Shown in pieces: positions 36,464-46,471 of a stretch of 64,000 nucleotides of DNA. Where the stretch lies: positions 2,852,001 to 2,916,000 of the forward strand of contig NZ_CP102099.1 of the NCBI RefSeq assembly GCF_024582815.1. The letters are read 5' to 3'. How positions within the stretch are numbered: the first letter of the stretch is position 1; the number at the start of each line of letters is the position of its first letter. This DNA is from Acinetobacter colistiniresistens. Its GTDB lineage: Bacteria > Pseudomonadota > Gammaproteobacteria > Pseudomonadales > Moraxellaceae. The notes below the pieces were generated by a model. That model worked only from the letters and a program-made list of their open reading frames with translations, was not told the origin of the DNA and searched no databases. Both the position numbers and the translations under genes were made by a program.

Positions 36464-37099
36464 TTATTGAATGCGTTGAAGTAAAAGTAAATGACGTTGT
36501 TCATCTAATCTCGGGACACGAAGTTCAATGATCTTACATGAATACTCATCTTTCATCTGTTCAACTTCATCCGCTGGCACCAAGCCTTTCATTGCAGCAA
36601 TAATACTCTGCTCATGCATATAAGGTTGTGCCGCATCCACAAAGTCAGTCAACGAAGCAAATGCCCGGCTGGTAATCACATCAAACTGCCCCAACTCGCC
36701 AATGCTGTCTTCATTTTCAACACGTGTTTGCACAGCAATAACATTTTTCAATTTCAAATCAGCAATAAACTGCTTCAGGAAACGAATTTTTTTCCCATTT
36801 GAATCCAATAATACACAAGAACGTTCTGGCTGACACAAAGCAATGATCATGCCCGGCATTCCGCCACCTGTCCCAACATCCAGTAAACGGCCTTGTGGTA
36901 AATCATTTAAGATACTTAAACTATCCAACAAATGTTTAACCAACATTTCTTTCGGCTCACGAATCGCCGTTAAGTTGTAGGCCTTATTCCACAGCACGAG
37001 AGCATCTTGATATTTCAATAAGAGTGTTAGGCTATCCTCACTCAGGTTTAAACCTAGAGCTTGACTACCTTGCTTTAATTCTTGAAAAAAAGGATGCAT
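36464..37099 (-). CDS. rsmG: 16S rRNA (guanine-527 N7) methyltransferase
   Basis: RsmG methylates G527 of 16S rRNA; its loss gives low-level streptomycin resistance. The SAM-binding motif LLDVGTGGGMPGM is clear, as is the N-terminal QDALVLWNKAYNLTAIREP. I prefer the ATG of MHPFFQELK (about 211 aa, usual family length). A start at 37153 would add 18 residues unlike the family. It heads the rsmG-parA-parB group. Confidence 0.93.
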   Translation of the reverse strand: MHPFFQELKQGSQALGLNLSEDSLTLLLKYQDALVLWNKAYNLTAIREPKEMLVKHLLDSLSILNDLPQGRLLDVGTGGGMPGMIIALCQPERSCVLLDSNGKKIRFLKQFIADLKLKNVIAVQTRVENEDSIGELGQFDVITSRAFASLTDFVDAAQPYMHEQSIIAAMKGLVPADEVEQMKDEYSCKIIELRVPRLDEQRHLLLLQRIQ

Positions 37100-37339
37100 A
37101 ACAGTGCAACATCTCGATAAATTTGCTGTGCAGTATACCGATTTCTGATACAAGGCACAGTAGGACTTGTTGAACGATTATGCAGTTAAACATTTACAAG
37201 CATGATAAACTGCACAATCCGCTAATTTTTTGTCTGTTCTTATGCAAATCACAGATAGACAAAGCATTTTTCTTAGGGCTATTGACATTTCAGCCGTGCA
37301 TTGTGCTATCGGCTAAAATGCCATAAACAAGCCATAACC

Positions 37340-38029
37340 TTATGCAAATACACCTTGTTGGATTTGCTGATCCAGTTGTTGCAAACGCTCTGGTGTACCA
37401 ACATCCACCCAAATTGCCTGCATCTTTTCAGCTGAAACCTGCTGCTGTTGCATCGCTTGTTTCAGTAATGGTGCTAAAGGCCGTTTACCGTTTTCCAATC
37501 CATTAAACATCTGTGGATCAAATATCGCAACACCACTATAAGTTAATGCCTCACCAAACTGTTCCTGCTCAAAAGTATAAGCTAGATTATTCGCAAGAAT
37601 AAAATCACCTTTCAAATGCTGTGGTGGATTCTCCACCAGCACCAAATGTGCTTGCTTACCATCTAACTGAACACTGAGCAATGAAGAAAAGTCCATCGTG
37701 GTCCAGACATCACCATTCACCAAGATAAAAGGCTGATCACCCAGCAAAGGTAAAGCATTAATGATGCCACCTGCCGTTTCCAGCCCCTCGCCTTCATGCG
37801 ACCATAAGATCGTCACACCAAATTGCGAACCATCACCAAGCGCCGCCACGAGCTTGTCAGCCAACCAAGCCGTATTAATCACGATCTCAGTCACGCCAAT
37901 CGCTTTAAGTTTCTCGATATGCCAGACAATCAGTGGTTTCCCACCAACCTCAAGTAAAGGTTTAGGGGTATGTAATGTTAAAGGCCGCATGCGATTACCC
38001 AAGCCTGCAGCTAGAATCATGGCTTTCAT
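37340..38029 (-). CDS. murU: N-acetylmuramate alpha-1-phosphate uridylyltransferase
   Basis: The nucleotidyltransferase signature MILAAGLGNRMRPLT at the N-terminus is followed by LEVGGKPLIVWHIEKL, the metal-binding NGDVW, and the C-terminal WVDVGTPERL. In Acinetobacter and Pseudomonas the amgK-murU pair recycles peptidoglycan MurNAc to UDP-MurNAc, bypassing MurA and so affecting fosfomycin sensitivity. It overlaps the amgK stop by one base, which supports MurU over a mannose-1-phosphate enzyme. Confidence 0.9.
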   Translation of the reverse strand: MKAMILAAGLGNRMRPLTLHTPKPLLEVGGKPLIVWHIEKLKAIGVTEIVINTAWLADKLVAALGDGSQFGVTILWSHEGEGLETAGGIINALPLLGDQPFILVNGDVWTTMDFSSLLSVQLDGKQAHLVLVENPPQHLKGDFILANNLAYTFEQEQFGEALTYSGVAIFDPQMFNGLENGKRPLAPLLKQAMQQQQVSAEKMQAIWVDVGTPERLQQLDQQIQQGVFA

Positions 38030-39048
38030 TATGCTGCAACCTCGTAATCACCATATTTTGCAATAAATTTCGGCATGACTACATCACGGATAAACTGCAT
38101 GAAATCATTCAGTTCATCATAGCCTTGGCTTTCTTCAAGCAAATACCACATCACACGTGGTAAATCTTTTAAATAGCCAGATTTACCATCACGTTCAAAC
38201 AGGCGTACAAAGATACCTAAAATTTTCAAATGGCGCTGAATTGCCATCAAGTCCGCATCTCGCTTGAATTGCTCAAAACTACGGTTTTCTTTTGCTGCCG
38301 CGGGTAATAAGTTATAAAACACCTCAAACCACTCATATACACGCTCAGCATTCCACTGTACATACGCATCACGTGTAATCGAAATCAAATCATAGGTATC
38401 CGCACCAATCACGGCATCCTGAAAATCAATCACGCCAAGCTCTTGCTCATTTTCAATTTTCATCAAGTTACGACTGTGAAAATCACGATGTACAATCACT
38501 TGTGGTTGTTGAGTTGCTTCAATGGCAAGGAAATCAAATGCCTGTTCAATTGTTTCCAATTGCTGCTCTGTCGGTTGAATGTTCAGTGAAGGTAACATCC
38601 AGTCCGTTAGCAAACGCATTTCAGTCATTAACTTTTCGTATGAATAAGCTGGCAATTGCCCATGACCATCGACCTGTTGCAACGCTATTAACTGCTTAAA
38701 GCTTTGTGCGTAGTACTGATCAACCGTGTGATCTGTGAGCAGTGTCGAAAGTACAACATCACCAAAATCTTCCAGCAATAACAGACCATGTGCTAAGTCT
38801 TTCGCAATAATATGCGGAACACGCACACCATGTTTGTCAAAAAACTCATCAATACTTACAAATGGTGCACAATCTTCTTTTTCAGGAGGCGCATCCATAA
38901 GCATGTATGTTTTGTTTTGTAATCCAATTCGCGCATAACGACGAAAGCTTGCATCTCCTGCTAAAAAATTGATCTCAAATTGATCAGATTGGAGAGTGGC
39001 TTGAAGCCAAGTTTGTATCAATTGTTCACGTTGTGTATTCATTTGCAA
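38029..39048 (-). CDS. amgK: N-acetylmuramate/N-acetylglucosamine anomeric kinase
   Basis: This 339-aa protein has the aminoglycoside phosphotransferase fold: catalytic loop VIVHRDFHSRNLMK and metal-binding IDFQDAVIGADTYDL. AmgK phosphorylates recycled MurNAc at C1, giving the substrate of MurU, the next gene. It is divergent from lptD, with about 110 bp between the starts. The pairing with murU makes this more likely than an antibiotic-resistance role. Confidence 0.92.
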   Translation of the reverse strand: MQMNTQREQLIQTWLQATLQSDQFEINFLAGDASFRRYARIGLQNKTYMLMDAPPEKEDCAPFVSIDEFFDKHGVRVPHIIAKDLAHGLLLLEDFGDVVLSTLLTDHTVDQYYAQSFKQLIALQQVDGHGQLPAYSYEKLMTEMRLLTDWMLPSLNIQPTEQQLETIEQAFDFLAIEATQQPQVIVHRDFHSRNLMKIENEQELGVIDFQDAVIGADTYDLISITRDAYVQWNAERVYEWFEVFYNLLPAAAKENRSFEQFKRDADLMAIQRHLKILGIFVRLFERDGKSGYLKDLPRVMWYLLEESQGYDELNDFMQFIRDVVMPKFIAKYGDYEVAA

Positions 39049-39160
39049 TAAAATCTAAAACTAGCTGAGATTTTGAAAGCTTAAGTGTAGCCACTTATCA
39101 ACTTTTTCTCTATGATGCGACAATAATTAATTGTGAATTAGCGTACTGGTTAATGAGACA

Positions 39161-41623
39161 ATGAAACATCAGTTTAAATTTAATCCTTTAGCAACAGCTA
39201 TTTTGACACTCTTGTGTGGCGGCTCGATCCAGTCTGGTTTCGCAGCTCAAGCTGATGCTGTCTCTACGCTTGACAACAAACAGCTCAAAGCAGCAATTCG
39301 AAATCAAGGACAGCAAGATCAAGAAAGTTATCCTGGGGAAAGCTTTTTCCAGCAATATTATGTAGATAAATCTGCGCCAGAAGCACAGTTACGTGATAAT
39401 CGTTATTTAAGTTCTTCCTTTTGCCAAGGGACTTGGGTCACTCCAATTAATCCCCAAACAAAAGCAGGCAACGAAAACACCACGACTTCTGTCATTACTG
39501 CTGATTATGGACATTACAACCCTACAGGTGACTCAGTCCTACAAGGCAACGTCGTAATCGATCAAGAAGGTCGTACGATTCGTGCAGATCAAGTTACTAT
39601 TGATTCAACCCAAACCTATGCCAATGCCGAAGGTCGTGTTCAACTCGCCCAATCTGGCTTACTCAGCCAAAGTGATGAAATTAACTATAATTTAAAGACC
39701 CAGACAGGCGATTTAAATAACAGTTACTACATTTCTGAACAACAGCATGCACACGGACATGCAAGCCAGATTAAACGTGCCAATGAAAATTTAGTTATTT
39801 TAAAAGATGCGAGCTATACAGCTTGCCCACCAGAACAGAAACCAGCCTGGAAAATTCAAGCGAAACAAATTGAATTAAATCAGGATACGGGGCGCGGTGT
39901 CACTCGTGGTACAAAACTTTATGTGAAAAACGTACCTGTACTTGCAGTCCCTTATTTCAACTTCCCAATTGATGATCGCCGTACTACTGGCCTGCTCAGC
40001 CCACTTTTCGGCTATAGCAATGATGGCGGGGCTCAACTTGCCACACCAGTTTATCTCAATCTTGCACCTAACTACGATCTTACGCTAACACCAAGCTATA
40101 TGAGCAAGCGTGGCGAAAAACTAGATGCTGAATTCCGTTATATGACGGAAAACTTTGGTTCGGGCCGTATTTGGGGCGGATATATTGCTAAAGATAAGCA
40201 ATATGGTGATGAAAATCGTGATGACTTACACTTCCTTCATCACTGGAGCATTAATGATCAATGGTCAACTAATTTAGAATATAATTACGCTTCTGATAAA
40301 GACTATTTTGCGGATTTCAATCACAACCCAAATACAAGAACCGATCTCAACTTACGTCGAGCCTGGGAACTGAATTATCGCAATGGTATTCCAGGTCTAA
40401 AAGCTCAATTGAAAGTTGAAGACTTCCAGACACTCGATAAAACGATCCCTGATGCAAATAAGCCATATGCTCGATTGCCTCAATTTTTATTAAACTACGT
40501 TACAGGTGACCCACAAGGGCTACAATACGAGTTTAACAACGATACCGCTTACTTTAAAAAATCGATCAATGATGGCTCTGCGCTTGAGTCAAGTGGTACG
40601 CGTATCTATAACCAGTTTGCAGTTCGATATAATTATCTCACGCCATCTTGGTTCTATGCAGTTCCTGAAGTATCTGTTCGGAGTATTAATACCTATTACG
40701 ACCAAGATACCAAAGCAAACCTTAGATCTGACAACCAAGAAAAATCTGTTGTCGTACCTCAGTTTACTTTTGCAACAGGTCTAACATTTGAAAAAGATGG
40801 AAAATACCTTCAAAGTATTTCTCCACGCGCTTTCTATGCGTATTCACCATATAAAAACCAAGACAACAATCCAAACTTTGACTCAACGACAGCCTCGGTC
40901 AATTATGATCAACTGTTCAACCCATATCGCTTTTATGGGCATGACCGCTTAGATGACAACAATTTCCTATCGCTTGGTATTACCTATAGCTTGTTAGACA
41001 CTGAAGGTTTAGAACGAATTAAAGCCAGTATTGGTCAAAGCTATTATTTTAGTGACCGTCGTGTCAGCCTAAACGAAAAACTGGATGAGTTCGACACTCA
41101 GCGCCGTACCGGACCTATTGTAAGTCTTTCTAGTCAACTCAACCAAAATGTCACCATCAGCTCCAACTCCGCATGGACAGAAAATGGTGACAACGCACAA
41201 CGAGATTTACAAGCGTACTATACGGGTGACAAAGGTAATCTTTACAATCTGGGTTATTTCTATAGAAAAAAAATTACAGACCGACAAGATGCCTACGATC
41301 AAGTTGTTGCATCCTTTATACAACCTGTGAAGGACAATTGGCGTATCATGGGCCATGCCCAATATGATATCGACAACAATGTTATGCGTGAATATTTACT
41401 CGGTGTAAATTACGAGTCGTGTTGTTGGGCTGTATCCGTCTATGGTCGTTCTTACTACAATGATTTAGATGATCCAAACACCCCAGGCGTTCATAAAAAG
41501 AATGCTGTTATGGCTGAATTCACTCTCAAAGGCCTAGGTGCTTTAAACAACAAACTTGCTTCTCTGCTTGAGAATAGAGTTTTAGGTTTCGACAAAATTA
41601 ATCAATCTTGGACACAACGTTAA
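39161..41623 (+). CDS. lptD: LPS-assembly outer membrane protein LptD
   Basis: LptD is the outer-membrane barrel that inserts LPS/LOS on the cell surface. A signal peptide (about residues 1-29, ending GFAAQ) is followed by an N-terminal periplasmic OstA/jellyroll domain (ADYGHYNPTGDSVLQGNVVI onward) and a large beta-barrel (about residues 230-800). Paired Cys at SSFCQG, TACPPE and ESCCWAV fit the disulfides of mature LptD. Its stop codon overlaps the surA start (TAATG). Confidence 0.96.
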   Translation: MKHQFKFNPLATAILTLLCGGSIQSGFAAQADAVSTLDNKQLKAAIRNQGQQDQESYPGESFFQQYYVDKSAPEAQLRDNRYLSSSFCQGTWVTPINPQTKAGNENTTTSVITADYGHYNPTGDSVLQGNVVIDQEGRTIRADQVTIDSTQTYANAEGRVQLAQSGLLSQSDEINYNLKTQTGDLNNSYYISEQQHAHGHASQIKRANENLVILKDASYTACPPEQKPAWKIQAKQIELNQDTGRGVTRGTKLYVKNVPVLAVPYFNFPIDDRRTTGLLSPLFGYSNDGGAQLATPVYLNLAPNYDLTLTPSYMSKRGEKLDAEFRYMTENFGSGRIWGGYIAKDKQYGDENRDDLHFLHHWSINDQWSTNLEYNYASDKDYFADFNHNPNTRTDLNLRRAWELNYRNGIPGLKAQLKVEDFQTLDKTIPDANKPYARLPQFLLNYVTGDPQGLQYEFNNDTAYFKKSINDGSALESSGTRIYNQFAVRYNYLTPSWFYAVPEVSVRSINTYYDQDTKANLRSDNQEKSVVVPQFTFATGLTFEKDGKYLQSISPRAFYAYSPYKNQDNNPNFDSTTASVNYDQLFNPYRFYGHDRLDDNNFLSLGITYSLLDTEGLERIKASIGQSYYFSDRRVSLNEKLDEFDTQRRTGPIVSLSSQLNQNVTISSNSAWTENGDNAQRDLQAYYTGDKGNLYNLGYFYRKKITDRQDAYDQVVASFIQPVKDNWRIMGHAQYDIDNNVMREYLLGVNYESCCWAVSVYGRSYYNDLDDPNTPGVHKKNAVMAEFTLKGLGALNNKLASLLENRVLGFDKINQSWTQR

Positions 41624-42936
41624 TGAAGATAAAACCTTTTCAACATATCTTTAAAGCGACTGTTCTCGCTGCCCTAATTTCTTCATCAATGCACAGCTTT
41701 GCACAACCAACGGATGAGGTTGTTGCAATTGTTGATAGTAGTGTCATTCTTAAAAGTGATTTAGAACAAGGAGTTGCTGAAACAGAGCATCAGTTAAAGG
41801 CGCAAAATAAAACAATTCCGCCACAACAGTATTTACAAATGCAAGTACTGGATCAACTGATTATTCATCAAGCTCAATTAGAGCAAGTCAAACGTTATGG
41901 CATCAAACCTGACGAAAAAAGTTTAAATGCGGCTGTTTTAAAAATCGCGAATCAATCAGGTGCAAACTCACTTGAAGCATTCCAGCAAAAGCTGGATTCA
42001 ATCGCACCAGGAACTTATGAAAATTTACGTAACCGTGTTGCCGAAGACCTTGCTATAGGACGTTTACGCCAACAACAGGTTATGTCTCGTATCAAAATCA
42101 GTGATCATGATGTCGAAAACTTCTTAAAATCTCCTGAAGGTCAAGCTGCCCTTGGCACACAGGTCCACGTATTACATATGCGTATCTCTGGAGAAAATGA
42201 GAAGGACGTACAGCAAGTTGCTCAACAGGTTAAACAATCGTTAACAAATAGTGATGATACAAAAGCGATCAGCTCTAAGCTATCAACAGCTTCAGTTAAG
42301 GTCGATGGTGCAGATATGGGCTTCCGCTCACTCGCAGAAATCCCAACTGAACTTTCGGCACGTATTGCACCACTCCAAATTGGACAAACCACAGAGTTAA
42401 TCAATGTTCGTGATGGCGTACATGTATTAAAATTACTTGAACGTAAGCAAAACGATCAGAAGGCCTTGGTTCCGCAATATCAGACCCGCCATATTTTGAT
42501 TCAACCTTCTGAAGTTGTCAGTGTAGATCGTGCGAAACAAATGATCGATAGCCTTTACAACCGCGCTAAAGCAGGTGAAGACTTCGCAACACTGGCTGCA
42601 ACCTACTCAAATGATACAGGTTCGGCGCGTGATGGCGGTAGCTTAGGCTGGGTTAGCCCGGGCGTTATGGTCCCTGAATTTGAAAAAGTGATGAAAGACA
42701 CCCCTGTCGGACAAATTAGCAAACCATTCCAAAGCCAATTTGGTTGGCATATCCTGCAAGTGACGGATACACGCCAACAAGATATGACCAAAGAAGTGCA
42801 AGAACGTATGGCACGTCAGATTTTAGGTGAACGCTTATTTGATACTGAGGTGGATAGCTGGATGCGAGAGCTACGTGCAAACGCCTATGTTGAAATTAAA
42901 GATGCCAATCTAGACTCCAAAGCAAAGCAAAAATAA
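41623..42936 (+). CDS. surA: Periplasmic peptidyl-prolyl isomerase/chaperone SurA
   Basis: SurA escorts outer-membrane proteins, including LptD, across the periplasm. The start is the ATG overlapping the lptD stop; an upstream TTG in the same frame is less likely. A signal peptide ends near SFAQP, then come the SurA N-terminal chaperone domain (DEVVAIVDSSVILKSDLE) and two parvulin domains (VHVLHMRIS and YQTRHILIQP with GGSLGWVSPG). A strong terminator ends the lptD-surA operon. Confidence 0.95.
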   Translation: MKIKPFQHIFKATVLAALISSSMHSFAQPTDEVVAIVDSSVILKSDLEQGVAETEHQLKAQNKTIPPQQYLQMQVLDQLIIHQAQLEQVKRYGIKPDEKSLNAAVLKIANQSGANSLEAFQQKLDSIAPGTYENLRNRVAEDLAIGRLRQQQVMSRIKISDHDVENFLKSPEGQAALGTQVHVLHMRISGENEKDVQQVAQQVKQSLTNSDDTKAISSKLSTASVKVDGADMGFRSLAEIPTELSARIAPLQIGQTTELINVRDGVHVLKLLERKQNDQKALVPQYQTRHILIQPSEVVSVDRAKQMIDSLYNRAKAGEDFATLAATYSNDTGSARDGGSLGWVSPGVMVPEFEKVMKDTPVGQISKPFQSQFGWHILQVTDTRQQDMTKEVQERMARQILGERLFDTEVDSWMRELRANAYVEIKDANLDSKAKQK

Positions 42937-42943
42937 TTGATTT

Positions 42944-42977
42944 AAAAAAATACCAGCAAATTGCTGGTATTTTTTTA
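42944..42977 (+). terminator. Intrinsic terminator of lptD-surA
   Basis: The stem TACCAGCAA/TTGCTGGTA is flanked by seven As and seven Ts. Confidence 0.9.
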
Positions 42978-42987
42978 AATCACAAAT

Positions 42988-43016
42988 GAAAAAAGCGGCT
43001 ATGGCCGCTTTTTTCA
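42988..43016 (-). terminator. Intrinsic terminator of fba
   Basis: The stem AAAAAAGCGGC/GCCGCTTTTTT with a TATG loop lies just beyond the fba stop, back to back with the surA terminator. Confidence 0.88.
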
Positions 43017-43036
43017 TTTCACAAATAACGCTTAGA

Positions 43037-44074
43037 TTACTTGTAACGATCAACCATTTTCTCTAAAGAAATTGGGCGAATCTTACTCGCATTACCCGCT
43101 GTACCAAATGCTTCGTAACGAGCAACACAGATCTCTTTCATTGCTTCAACAGTTTCACCGAAGAATTTACGCGGATCAAACTCGCTTGGTTTCTCAGCCA
43201 TCATACGACGCATTGCGCCTGTAGACGCCAAACGCAAATCGGTATCAATATTAATCTTACGCACACCATGCTTGATCGCCTCAACAAGCTGATCGACAGG
43301 TACACCATAAGTCTCTTTAATATCACCACCATATTGGTTAATCACAGCCAACCACTCTTGTGGTACAGAGCTTGAACCATGCATAACAAGATGTGTATTT
43401 GGTAACGCGGCATGAATTTCTTTAATACGGTCAATGGCCAAGATATCGCCCGTAGGTGGACGAGTAAACTTATACGCACCATGCGAGGTACCCACTGCAA
43501 TTGCCAAGGCATCGACATTGGTATCTGCAACGAATTGAGTTGCTTCTTCTACAGAAGTTAACAACTGAGAATGGTCAAGCACACCTTCTGCACCAACACC
43601 ATCTTCTTCGCCAGCCATACCAGTTTCAAGGCTACCTAGGCAACCAATCTCACCTTCAACCGACACACCACAAGCATGCGCCATTGCCACAACACGACGA
43701 GTTACATCTACATTGTAATCGTATGTTGTTGGTGTTTTACCATCTGCACCCAATGAGCCATCCATCATCACCGAGCTAAAGCCCAATTGAATAGAACGTT
43801 GGCAAACATCTGGACTTGTACCATGATCTTGATGCATTACCACCGGAATATGTGGCCACTCTTCAATCGCAGCTAAAATAAGATGACGTAAGAAAGGTGC
43901 ACCCGCATATTTACGTGCACCCGCCGAAGCTTGCACGATCACAGGTGAGTTTGTTGCATCCGCAGCGAGCATGATTGCACGCATTTGTTCTAAGTTGTTT
44001 ACGTTAAATGCTGGTACGCCGTAGTTATGTTCTGCAGCGTGATCCAAGAGCTGGCGCATTGAGATTAGAGCCAT
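43037..44074 (-). CDS. fba: Fructose-bisphosphate aldolase, class II
   Basis: This zinc enzyme of glycolysis and gluconeogenesis interconverts fructose 1,6-bisphosphate and two triose phosphates. Zinc ligands and active-site motifs are visible: [42 protein letters not shown], and the phosphate-binding [10 protein letters not shown] and [10 protein letters not shown]. The length (345 aa) is that of the CbbA/Calvin-type subclass. It is a single-gene unit. Confidence 0.96.
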   Translation of the reverse strand: MALISMRQLLDHAAEHNYGVPAFNVNNLEQMRAIMLAADATNSPVIVQASAGARKYAGAPFLRHLILAAIEEWPHIPVVMHQDHGTSPDVCQRSIQLGFSSVMMDGSLGADGKTPTTYDYNVDVTRRVVAMAHACGVSVEGEIGCLGSLETGMAGEEDGVGAEGVLDHSQLLTSVEEATQFVADTNVDALAIAVGTSHGAYKFTRPPTGDILAIDRIKEIHAALPNTHLVMHGSSSVPQEWLAVINQYGGDIKETYGVPVDQLVEAIKHGVRKINIDTDLRLASTGAMRRMMAEKPSEFDPRKFFGETVEAMKEICVARYEAFGTAGNASKIRPISLEKMVDRYK

Positions 44075-44203
44075 AATATCCTCCCAGGTAATGCGCCATA
44101 TTCTACATGCTGATGTATTTCAATTCAGCAACTAATCACAGGAATTATAAAAAAATCTTCAGTCTTTTGTGTAATTTGAGTAGCAAACCTTATGAAATAA
44201 GCA

Positions 44204-44236
44204 AAAAGACCAAATCATGTGATGATTTGGTCTTTT
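44204..44236 (-). terminator. Intrinsic terminator of the DEAD-box helicase gene
   Basis: A 15-bp stem (AAAAGACCAAATCAT/ATGATTTGGTCTTTT) with a 3-nt loop lies downstream of the helicase stop. Confidence 0.85.
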
Positions 44237-44277
44237 CAAAGAAGATCTTATCGTCTTAATCAAATACCTTATAAGAC

Positions 44278-45429
44278 TTAGCAATAACCTTCTAAACGCG
44301 TTAATGGTAATTTTTTACCAATCGCTTTTTCAATCTCAGGTAAATAGAATGCATCATCTTCAGACAGGAAACTGATACTGACACCTTGCGCTCCCGCACG
44401 ACCCGTACGGCCAATACGATGTACATAATCATCTGATTGCTCAGGTAAGGTGAAATTGATCACGTGCGAAACCCCATCGACATGGATACCACGACCTGCA
44501 ACATCGGTTGCAATCATAATATTATTCTTACCTTGCTTGAACTGATCGAGCATTTTCAGGCGTTTATCTTGTGCAATTTCACCAGATAACATCCCGACCT
44601 TATAACCATCACGCTTTAAATGATCATATAAACGACGAACCTGATCACGGCGATTCGCAAAAATCATCACCTTATCAATTGGCTCTTCACGAAGAATCTC
44701 TTGTAACAGCTTATATTTATCCTGCTTCGCAACCACATAAACACGTTGTTCAACATCGTTATTTGTTTTTTGTTCAGGTTCAATTTCTACCGTTACAGGC
44801 TCAAATAACCATTGACGTGCAAGATTCAAAACATCATAGCTAAATGTTGCAGAGAACATTAAGGTTTGACGCTGCTCTTTAAATGGTGAATAACGAACAA
44901 TTCTTTTAACAGATGGAATGAAGCCCATATCAAGTAAACGGTCTGCTTCATCGATCACCAAGAATTCAATTTTGTCTAACCACACTTCTTTTTGTTCAAC
45001 AAAATCGATCAAACGCCCTGGCGTTGCCACGATAATATCAACGAAGTTTCGATCCAACATTTTCTTTTGTTTTTCAAAATCCACACCACCCAACAGCGTT
45101 ACGAGGTGCAAATTTGAAAATTTCGTTAATGCTTGTGCATCACTTTCAATCTGTAATGCTAACTCACGTGTTGGCGCTAGAATTAACGCACGTGGTTCAC
45201 CACGGAAACGTTGTTCTTTCACTGGATTATTAAGTAGATCATTGATCACACTAATCAAAAAGGCCGCAGTTTTACCTGTACCTGTTTGCGCTCGACCAAT
45301 GGCATCATGCCCTGCCAATGTATATTTTAAAACCTTTTGTTGAATTGGGGTCATTTGTGTAAAACCCAAAGCATCAATCGCTTTCTTCAACTGCGGATGT
45401 AAATTTAAGGTTTCAAAACCAGACGTCAT
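44278..45429 (-). CDS. rhlB: DEAD-box RNA helicase, RhlB-like
   Basis: All DEAD-box motifs are in order: the Q motif FTQMTPIQQKVL, motif I AQTGTGKTAAF, Ia PTRELALQ, II VIDEADRLLDMGF, III SATF, V ATDVAGRGIHV and VI HRIGRTGRAG. The short C-terminus (about 383 aa in total) resembles RhlB, the degradosome helicase, rather than the long-tailed RhlE or CsdA. I start at MTSGFETLNLHP; nine further residues are open upstream. The paralogue identity is likely but not certain. Confidence 0.88.
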   Translation of the reverse strand: MTSGFETLNLHPQLKKAIDALGFTQMTPIQQKVLKYTLAGHDAIGRAQTGTGKTAAFLISVINDLLNNPVKEQRFRGEPRALILAPTRELALQIESDAQALTKFSNLHLVTLLGGVDFEKQKKMLDRNFVDIIVATPGRLIDFVEQKEVWLDKIEFLVIDEADRLLDMGFIPSVKRIVRYSPFKEQRQTLMFSATFSYDVLNLARQWLFEPVTVEIEPEQKTNNDVEQRVYVVAKQDKYKLLQEILREEPIDKVMIFANRRDQVRRLYDHLKRDGYKVGMLSGEIAQDKRLKMLDQFKQGKNNIMIATDVAGRGIHVDGVSHVINFTLPEQSDDYVHRIGRTGRAGAQGVSISFLSEDDAFYLPEIEKAIGKKLPLTRLEGYC

Positions 45430-45478
45430 ATATGCTCTCGAACCATCAGTGATCAAAAGAAAGTGGCTATTATAAACA

Positions 45479-45509
45479 AAAACGCCCCAAATTACATTGG
45501 AGCGTTTTT
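45479..45509 (-). terminator. Intrinsic terminator of the cold-shock gene
   Basis: The stem AACGCcCCAA/TTGGaGCGTT (one mismatch) is flanked by As and Ts, 23 bp past the csp stop. Confidence 0.75.
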
Positions 45510-45531
45510 ATATTGCGTATAAGGCAACAAA

Positions 45532-45744
45532 TTAGTCTAAAGGCTGAACGTTTTCAGCTTGGAAACCTTTTTGTCCTTGAACTACGCTGAATTCTACGCG
45601 TTGGCCGTCACGTAAAGAACGGTGACCTTCACCAACAATTGCACGGAAATGAACGAATACGTCATCACCGCCATTACGTTGAATAAAACCAAAGCCTTTA
45701 GTGTCGTTAAACCACTTTACTACGCCTTGTTCACGAGCTGTCAT
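45532..45744 (-). CDS. csp: Cold-shock-family RNA/DNA-binding protein
   Basis: This 70-aa single CSD OB-fold protein has both nucleic-acid-binding motifs, RNP1 (KGFGFIQ) and RNP2 (DVFVHF). Such proteins act as RNA chaperones. Sequence alone does not say whether it is cold-inducible or constitutive. The ATG is preceded by GAGGATTGACTT, and a 349-bp non-coding stretch lies upstream, so a long leader RNA is possible. Confidence 0.92.
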   Translation of the reverse strand: MTAREQGVVKWFNDTKGFGFIQRNGGDDVFVHFRAIVGEGHRSLRDGQRVEFSVVQGQKGFQAENVQPLD

Positions 45745-46093
45745 AAGTCAATCCTCAGATTTTGAAAGATAAGGACCTTCCGGTGTTGCAAACAGCAGAG
45801 CCAACAAGGTTTTAAAATATTTATAATTTTAAAGCTTGTAATCATTCTGTAAAACTATCAACAATTTCCGGTTACATCCATTTGTTATTAGGGTTTATTA
45901 CAATAATATTGCATTAAACTCTTCCTAAAACGCATCGAGCTTATCACGGGTTTATGACAATTAATAGAATTATTTTTAGTTATTTCCCTAGTTTCTATCT
46001 GTTTTTTCACTAATTTAGCTATTTTTTAATGAAATTTTTCTCTCAAAAATTACGCAAAAATTTGTTAATATGATTTTGAATGAAACAATTTAA
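45745..46093. other. Intergenic region between divergent csp and tusA-like genes
   Basis: The region is A+T-rich with no supported gene. The csp-proximal part contains AAGGTCCTT, a short palindrome, and room for a structured 5' leader. I did not see a convincing cold-box or a clear -35/-10 pair. Confidence 0.5.
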
Positions 46094-46339
46094 ATGCATA
46101 TGACTGATACCCCCAATTCTCCTGAAATAATTGATGCACTCGGACAGCCTTGCCCTATGCCATTACTCATGTTGAAACGCGCGTTAAAGAAAACTGAAGG
46201 TTCAAAACAATATTTACTGAAATCTTCTGATCCACACAGCGAAATTGATGTAACACGATATTGCAAAATCCAACAACTTCAATGCCAGACACAGAAAATT
46301 TCAGATCATGAATTTCACTATTTAATTGAATCTATGTAA
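46094..46339 (+). CDS. TusA-family sulfur-carrier protein
   Basis: This 81-aa protein has the SirA/TusA fold with the catalytic Cys in the CPMPLL motif (DALGQPCPMPLLMLKRAL), which carries a persulfide. TusA proteins relay sulfur for tRNA thiolation and cofactor synthesis. A second in-frame ATG two codons downstream is an equally plausible start. It lies 132 bp before rpoH, on the same strand. The exact role among TusA paralogues is not certain. Confidence 0.85.
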   Translation: MHMTDTPNSPEIIDALGQPCPMPLLMLKRALKKTEGSKQYLLKSSDPHSEIDVTRYCKIQQLQCQTQKISDHEFHYLIESM

Positions 46340-46471
46340 TTCTTTGCTAAACTCTTGGTTAAAGATAAAATTGCTTAATTTACATTTCTATACTCAAATT
46401 TCCTTAGTGATGAAGAACATTCGCATTAAGATGAAATTGTTGACTCAAATATCATCCTATAAGGAGACTCC

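Noticed and set aside
45745..46093. Cold-shock thermosensor or riboswitch in the csp leader
   Set aside because: The length is suggestive, but I could not identify a cold-box or a convincing conserved fold by eye.
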